The position numbers and the translations under genes were made by a program. 45,842 nucleotides of DNA, from positions 1-45,842 of the forward strand of contig CAIMWS010000485.1 in assembly GCA_903845125.1 (NCBI GenBank), in the 5' to 3' direction. Source of the stretch: an uncultured Verrucomicrobiota bacterium (GTDB lineage: Bacteria; Verrucomicrobiota; Verrucomicrobiia; Limisphaerales; UBA1319). Shown piece by piece: positions 41,616-45,842 of the stretch. The stretch's first letter is position 1; every line of letters begins with the position of its first letter. Under the pieces are notes generated by a model. It made no database searches. It was not told the origin of the DNA and was given only the letters and a program-made list of their open reading frames with translations.

Positions 41616-44226
41616 GCCCGCCCTCCCTGTCTCCCTCCGCCAGCACCTCGATCGGCACCGGGTTGAGTTGCGGATTTTTCCAGTCCATCTTGAAATCACG
41701 AACCGGGTCGACCCTGCCCGCTGGCGAATCGTGTTTCCCGGCGGGTTTGACCAACGAAGGCCAATGACACACGACCGGACGCTCCAGCCGGGCTGCCAAC
41801 CAACCCGGTTTCATATCCCATGCGGCTGGCCCTTCAAACCAATGGGCCAGGCAATATTCCGCCATGGAGCGGGATAGCAATAGAGCTTGGGATCCAAGCC
41901 AGGTTGAAGGGTGGACCACAATCCCGCAGTCCGCCCGGCTGCGGCCCAACTCCGCAAAGCCCGGATTAAAAAGGCTCGCCAGGGTGATCTGCCGTTCCCG
42001 CAGCCATGGCCAAGTCTCCAAATTGTGCAGGAAAAAACGGTTGAAGGCCAAGCCATCCTCCAAATACAAAATAAATTCGGCCTGGCTGCGCAAGCCGGTT
42101 TGGATGGCACACCAAGCGGCATGGGCCGCATTGTCTGACTTGCGCGTGAACCGTTGCTCATGCAGTTGCAACCATACCGGCCGGTGCCCCCAATCCGTAG
42201 CCGCCAGGCCTGCCAATGTCTGCCTGTGGATTTCTGCGTGCTCCGGGGACGAAACGAGGCAGGCAAAGAGTTTGATTTTGGCGCCCGCTTGCAAAGCGCT
42301 CCCGGGCGGTTCCTTGGGCAGGCGGAGCTTTTCGACCTGCCCATCCCATTTGGCCGCCAGTTGGCGTAAAAATGACCGGCATTCCTCCTCCCCCCAAAAA
42401 TCCTGGATCCGGCGATTGGGGCCATTCAGATTCCACTTGGCCAGATTGCGATGCTGGAACAGGCGCTTGCCGCTGAAATCGTGCTGGCACATGGTCCCGT
42501 TCAGAGGATGGATTGGATGCTCCGGCATGGCATAAGGAACGTCCAGCTTGCGGAAAGCCAGGTGGAAGGTCTCCTTATCTCCATGCACGTGCCGGTAGTA
42601 CAAATCGGCCCGCTCATTATACCACAGGCAAAGGTGCAAGGCTCGCCAACACTTTTCCTTGTCCACCAGGACTTGGCCGGTCTCAAACTCAGGCTCGTCC
42701 TGATACGGAACGTCAAATAATTTCCAGGCGGACGAATCGCGTCCCAACCGGCCAAAATCGGGCCAAAACACCGCGCCCGTCCGGCGGAACTCGGGCTCTT
42801 CAAAAAGGTATTCAGGATTTGCCACCGGCACATTATCGGCATCCAGGAGCAATACCTCCTGGAAGTGGCAGCGGAGCAAGGCGTAAGGCTTCATGGCCCA
42901 GACATGATCCAGCGCCGCTGGATGCCGGCGCAGTTGGTCCAGTATATCGACGCACTCTACTCCTTGGGTGGATATCAATCCGCGCATGGCGTCATCCATC
43001 TCCTCGACCCCGCGATACCAAAGCTGGATCGGCAGTGTGCAACCGAGGTGCCGCAGCATGTGAATACACACCCAGGCATTGGTGAACATCCGTGCTCCGC
43101 CTCCACAAATGACAATACCTCTGCCTGCAAAACCTCCGGGATAATCCGGGCAGTGGCCGATGAACCGGTCAGCCAGGCCAGGTGCAGAGAAGAAATTCAA
43201 CGGTGGCGGCGGAACTTCCGCCGCGTCGCTGGCTTGAATGCCTTTCAACGCGGCGAGATGTTCCTGCCTGGTCAGAAAGCGGGTGGCTCCCCCCGTGAAA
43301 TAGACTTCCACCCTCCGGATCACCTCCGCGCTGGTGATCAGGTCCATGCAACGTGGCAATCCCTGATGGACCTGGAGGCAAAGGTTTTCCGGGCCATCCC
43401 GCTCATCGCCATCCCCGAGAGGCAAAGTCCTCATCCGCCAGCACCCTCCATCGGAACAACAATCCAAAGTGCCCACCGTGTGGATGAACTGATGCCCGGG
43501 ATATGCCTCCCAATGGGGCGGCTCGCGCCCGCCCGCCACCACCACACAAGGCCGCCCGGGATGACCACCATCCTTTCCCGGGACGGCGGCCGCCAGGTGC
43601 ATCAGCCCGGTTACTCCGCAGAGCACTCCTTGAGCATGGTAGGCCAATTGCATTAATTCCCGCACGGAGGTCCGTCCCCGCAGATCAATGACGCCTCTCA
43701 ACCGGGGATGAAAATCGGCGGCATGCCCCACTTGCACAAACTGAATGCGGCCTTGAAAATGATCTACCACTTCCTGGTAACGCCTCACATCCCACCATTT
43801 AATAGTGCAGTCCGGCTTGCCCCCGGCCGAGATCAGCCAGAATGGAATGGCGGCTTCCGCGAGTTCATGGACCCGGCAGGAGGCCGCTTGTTCCTCCCTA
43901 GACAAATGCAAGTCGCCGTGGAAAGCCGTCGGTTTGAGATGGGTCCCGAGGTATTGGTTCAGAAAATCCATGAAGCCGTGGATCGCATGACAGGCTGCAT
44001 TTCGGCTTTGGTTGACCAGGGGCATTTCGCAATCGATCACTTTCACCCCAGCCTGGTATTCGCCAAGGGGATAAAGATGTGGATTGTTCAACCACAAGTC
44101 CGGGAAACACGACCGGACATCGGTCCGGTAGCGCCCCGGATAATGACGGTGCAGATCCCGCACCGCAGCGGTTAGCAAAACCATATCCCCCAGCGAAAGC
44201 CAGCAGCGGAAAATAAAGTTTCGCAT
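41605..44226 (-). CDS. three-part glycosyltransferase: GT9-like + Mannosyl_trans3-like + C-terminal GT-like region
   Basis: This 873-aa protein appears to join three sugar-transfer modules. Residues about 1-305 (SLGDMVLLTAAVRDLHRHYPG, GVTGLMHLAAAVP, VVVAGGREPPHWEAYPG) resemble GT9 heptosyltransferases. They include LDCCSDGGCW (Cys256, 257, 262), reminiscent of the iron-finger cysteines of bacterial autotransporter heptosyltransferases. Residues about 370-600 (ICGGGARMFTNAWV, QLWYRGVEEMD, VWAMKPYALL, VLLLDADNVPV) resemble the Mannosyl_trans3 (MNN-type) family, with DAD at 462-464. Residues about 650-815 (FILYLEDGLAFNRFFL) look like a third GT-A-type domain. No membrane helix is seen. ATG 44226 is preferred over TTG 44247. 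The acceptor is unknown. Confidence 0.8.
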   Translation of the reverse strand: MRNFIFRCWLSLGDMVLLTAAVRDLHRHYPGRYRTDVRSCFPDLWLNNPHLYPLGEYQAGVKVIDCEMPLVNQSRNAACHAIHGFMDFLNQYLGTHLKPTAFHGDLHLSREEQAASCRVHELAEAAIPFWLISAGGKPDCTIKWWDVRRYQEVVDHFQGRIQFVQVGHAADFHPRLRGVIDLRGRTSVRELMQLAYHAQGVLCGVTGLMHLAAAVPGKDGGHPGRPCVVVAGGREPPHWEAYPGHQFIHTVGTLDCCSDGGCWRMRTLPLGDGDERDGPENLCLQVHQGLPRCMDLITSAEVIRRVEVYFTGGATRFLTRQEHLAALKGIQASDAAEVPPPPLNFFSAPGLADRFIGHCPDYPGGFAGRGIVICGGGARMFTNAWVCIHMLRHLGCTLPIQLWYRGVEEMDDAMRGLISTQGVECVDILDQLRRHPAALDHVWAMKPYALLRCHFQEVLLLDADNVPVANPEYLFEEPEFRRTGAVFWPDFGRLGRDSSAWKLFDVPYQDEPEFETGQVLVDKEKCWRALHLCLWYNERADLYYRHVHGDKETFHLAFRKLDVPYAMPEHPIHPLNGTMCQHDFSGKRLFQHRNLAKWNLNGPNRRIQDFWGEEECRSFLRQLAAKWDGQVEKLRLPKEPPGSALQAGAKIKLFACLVSSPEHAEIHRQTLAGLAATDWGHRPVWLQLHEQRFTRKSDNAAHAAWCAIQTGLRSQAEFILYLEDGLAFNRFFLHNLETWPWLRERQITLASLFNPGFAELGRSRADCGIVVHPSTWLGSQALLLSRSMAEYCLAHWFEGPAAWDMKPGWLAARLERPVVCHWPSLVKPAGKHDSPAGRVDPVRDFKMDWKNPQLNPVPIEVLAEGDREGGHES

Positions 44227-44420
44227 CAGCGATTTTGGGATTTGCAAATTTTGGGTAAATCCCCCACCCAGCTAATACTTAAGTCATCCGTCATCGCAGG
44301 CCCGTTCCGCCTGGCATGAAAAGCTCTGACTCCAAATCCAGCCGGCTCGAAAAAACCTCAAGCTGCATTCAAACCGATGAAGCCAACTGGACAGACCTCA
44401 TTGGATAACCAGAGCCAGGA

Positions 44421-44765
44421 TTAGCCCGCGCTGACCCGCGGTGTACGATGTTCCAAAGCCAGGCGGATGACTTCCGCAGCGGCGTCATCCACCTGAATGA
44501 CCAAAGGACCAGCCTCCTTTTCGGCGGCTTCCAAATGCACGGTCAATTCACGCTGGATGAGCTGCTTGATCCATTTTTCGATCAACTCCCGGTCCTGGTT
44601 TCTCGGCACGTCCAAGGCGGTTTCGGTCATGGTGAAAGTGGCTTGCCGCCAGCGCGAAATATCGGTGGGACTGCACCGGGGTGGATAAGGGCAAATCGGG
44701 CCTGGGTCACCGGGCGGGAGCTGAAGCGACACAGTTTTCACCAATCTGCTGGTTGATTCATTCAT
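44421..44765 (-). CDS. small hypothetical protein
   Basis: This 114-aa protein is not recognised. It has a CPYPPRC motif (about 25-31) in an otherwise polar N-terminal half. A charged helical part follows (NQDRELIEKWIKQLIQRELTVHLEAAEKEAG), then VIQVDDAAAEVIRLALEHR. The start ATG 44765 has a strong GAGGAG Shine-Dalgarno 7 bases upstream, which supports it as a real gene. It lies between the radical SAM gene and the glycosyltransferase on the same strand. The function is open. Confidence 0.65.
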   Translation of the reverse strand: MNESTSRLVKTVSLQLPPGDPGPICPYPPRCSPTDISRWRQATFTMTETALDVPRNQDRELIEKWIKQLIQRELTVHLEAAEKEAGPLVIQVDDAAAEVIRLALEHRTPRVSAG

Positions 44766-45023
44766 AATGGGCTCCTCGTTGGTTGACTACATCGATATAA
44801 AACCACAAACCAGCCCAACTCTGCAAGGATTTTCTTGTCCAGAGCCAATGCGCCACCCGGCCATCCGCAATGCCGTCCACTCCCCACCGTTCCAAACGGC
44901 GTGTGGCCGATCGGAAACGATCCTATGGCGATGGGAAAAAGAAAACATCGGACATCCCCATCCCAGGTAACCCTTGGCCAAAGGGACGACAGATGTCTGC
45001 CTTGATCGCTTTAACCCGGTGGT

Positions 45024-45842
45024 TTATTTGCCGCCGGGCACCAAAGCCTGCGGTGCGATCGCCTTGCGCCCAGCTGAATAAACGCTCCCGATGACATCGC
45101 CAGCCGCTTTGGCAGTCGGTTCGATGTATAACTGAGTGGGCTGCCGGGTATCACCCTTCGTCCACAGCCGGATCCTTTCTTTGCAGGCATAAGCAAGGAC
45201 CGCCAGAGCGATGGGATCGAAACGGCCGAACAGCTTCCGGAACTCAGGCTTGATTTCCTTAAGCAACTCGGCGGTGCGCGGGTTGGGATTGAACAGGGTG
45301 GCAGCAAGCAGAAAATGCCGCATGCTGGAAAGCAAATTCTTGAAGCTGGCGGCTCGCCTGCGAATCTGGGGATCGCTGTGGTTCAGAGCGTATTGGTAGC
45401 CCCACAGCGTGGTGCGCATGGCCCGGATGAACGAGGCGCCATTGACTTCAAAATCTTTCCGGAAGGCCCGCTTGGTAAAGTCCCGGGTTTCCTCGCGCGT
45501 AAAATTGGGATGCCGGAACCAGATCATATCCTGGCCGTGCTGCTCTTCAAAAGGAACCTCATCGAATAAAAGCCCCTTCTTCTCATAATCTTTGTAAAGG
45601 GAGGTGCCAGGAATGGGACCCAACTGCATGAACTGGAGATAATCAGGCTGGAGCGAGGTGGCGAAATCCACATCCTCCCAAATCGTTTCCTGATCGTGCT
45701 GTTCCAGGAAAAGAATGGCGGAAACCAGCACACAGATGCCCCGTTTGCGCAGGCTGGCGATCAAAGCGTGGAAATCGACGCCCCGATTCTTCTCGTAAAC
45801 TTCTTTTTTGGACTCCACCCCAACCCAAATAAACAACACCCC
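45024..45842 (-). CDS. radical SAM protein, C-terminal part (5' end beyond window)
   Basis: The visible 272 codons run from the window edge. They begin within the TIM-barrel part (FIWVGVES, a common SAM-binding segment), and continue with EQHDQETIWEDVDFATSLQPDYLQFMQLGPIPGTSLYKDYEKKG, typical of B12-binding radical SAM enzymes such as the hopanoid-modifying and Mg-protoporphyrin-cyclase-like groups. The CxxxCxxC cluster motif must lie outside the window. The long C-terminal helical region (FTKRAFRKDFEVNGASFIRAMRTTLWGYQYALNH) is usual for these. The frame is open up to the last base, so it is truncated by the window. Substrate unknown. Confidence 0.85.
   Translation of the reverse strand, partial: GVLFIWVGVESKKEVYEKNRGVDFHALIASLRKRGICVLVSAILFLEQHDQETIWEDVDFATSLQPDYLQFMQLGPIPGTSLYKDYEKKGLLFDEVPFEEQHGQDMIWFRHPNFTREETRDFTKRAFRKDFEVNGASFIRAMRTTLWGYQYALNHSDPQIRRRAASFKNLLSSMRHFLLAATLFNPNPRTAELLKEIKPEFRKLFGRFDPIALAVLAYACKERIRLWTKGDTRQPTQLYIEPTAKAAGDVIGSVYSAGRKAIAPQALVPGGK

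Noticed and set aside
1..45842. Mobile elements, integrases, CRISPR arrays, rRNA or tRNA genes
   Set aside because: None recognised; no transposase motifs, direct-repeat arrays or cloverleaf patterns were found by eye, though short tRNA-like sequences could be missed without a scan.

Overview
The window looks like chromosomal DNA from a free-living, GC-rich member of the Verrucomicrobiota (PVC superphylum). Several gene types point that way: two stand-alone proteins with a prepilin [18 protein letters not shown] leader, a LamG-repeat secreted protein whose C-terminus ends in FFRLKK, a Tat-exported Gfo/Idh oxidoreductase, a Ser/Thr kinase fused to WD40 repeats, a CRTAC1/ASPIC-UnbV protein, and an HzsA-related dihaem protein. 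This assignment is inferred from gene content; there is no rRNA in the window. I saw no tRNA, CRISPR array, insertion sequence or phage gene.

Layout. 1-2155: end of a xanthine-dehydrogenase-family operon (molybdopterin subunit cut by the window edge, then FAD subunit) and a small Cys-rich protein. 2208-7843 (minus): S9 prolyl-oligopeptidase-like enzyme and an AlgI/AlgJ-type polysaccharide O-acetylation pair. 8081-11651 (minus): 1162-aa secreted protein with three LamG-like units of exactly 717 bp, closed by two tandem terminators. 11903-14823: Tat-exported Gfo/Idh oxidoreductase, a YchF-like protein that has lost its nucleotide-binding domain, and a pseudopilin. 14917-18538: HzsA-related dihaem protein and Fe/Mn superoxide dismutase, convergent on a shared hairpin. 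18707-22215 (minus): GH2 glycosidase coupled by TAATG to an unknown protein. 22471-24251 (plus): gatC-gatA. 24452-29461 (minus): compact operon of a membrane-anchored GNAT-like protein, MoxR ATPase, DUF58 protein and transglutaminase (TgpA-like). 29589-33677: HAD phosphatase, CRTAC1-like protein, second pseudopilin. 33800-38316 (plus): a four-gene respiratory module (tetrahaem cytochrome, Tat four-cluster ferredoxin, NrfD membrane subunit, octahaem hydroxylamine-oxidoreductase-like cytochrome) with an FNR/CRP-family-like palindrome upstream and a terminator downstream. 38370-45842 (minus): WD40 kinase overlapping a three-part glycosyltransferase, a small unknown protein, and the C-terminal part of a radical SAM protein.

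The most notable unit is the haem module at 33.8-38.3 kb. It contains everything needed to link the quinone pool (NrfD), through Fe-S clusters and c-haems, to an octahaem HAO-like enzyme, and a regulator-type palindrome lies just upstream. Next are the G-domain-less YchF relative, the triple glycosyltransferase overlapping a kinase gene, and the GNAT-like membrane protein heading the MoxR operon. Functions come from motif reading alone; no database search was run.
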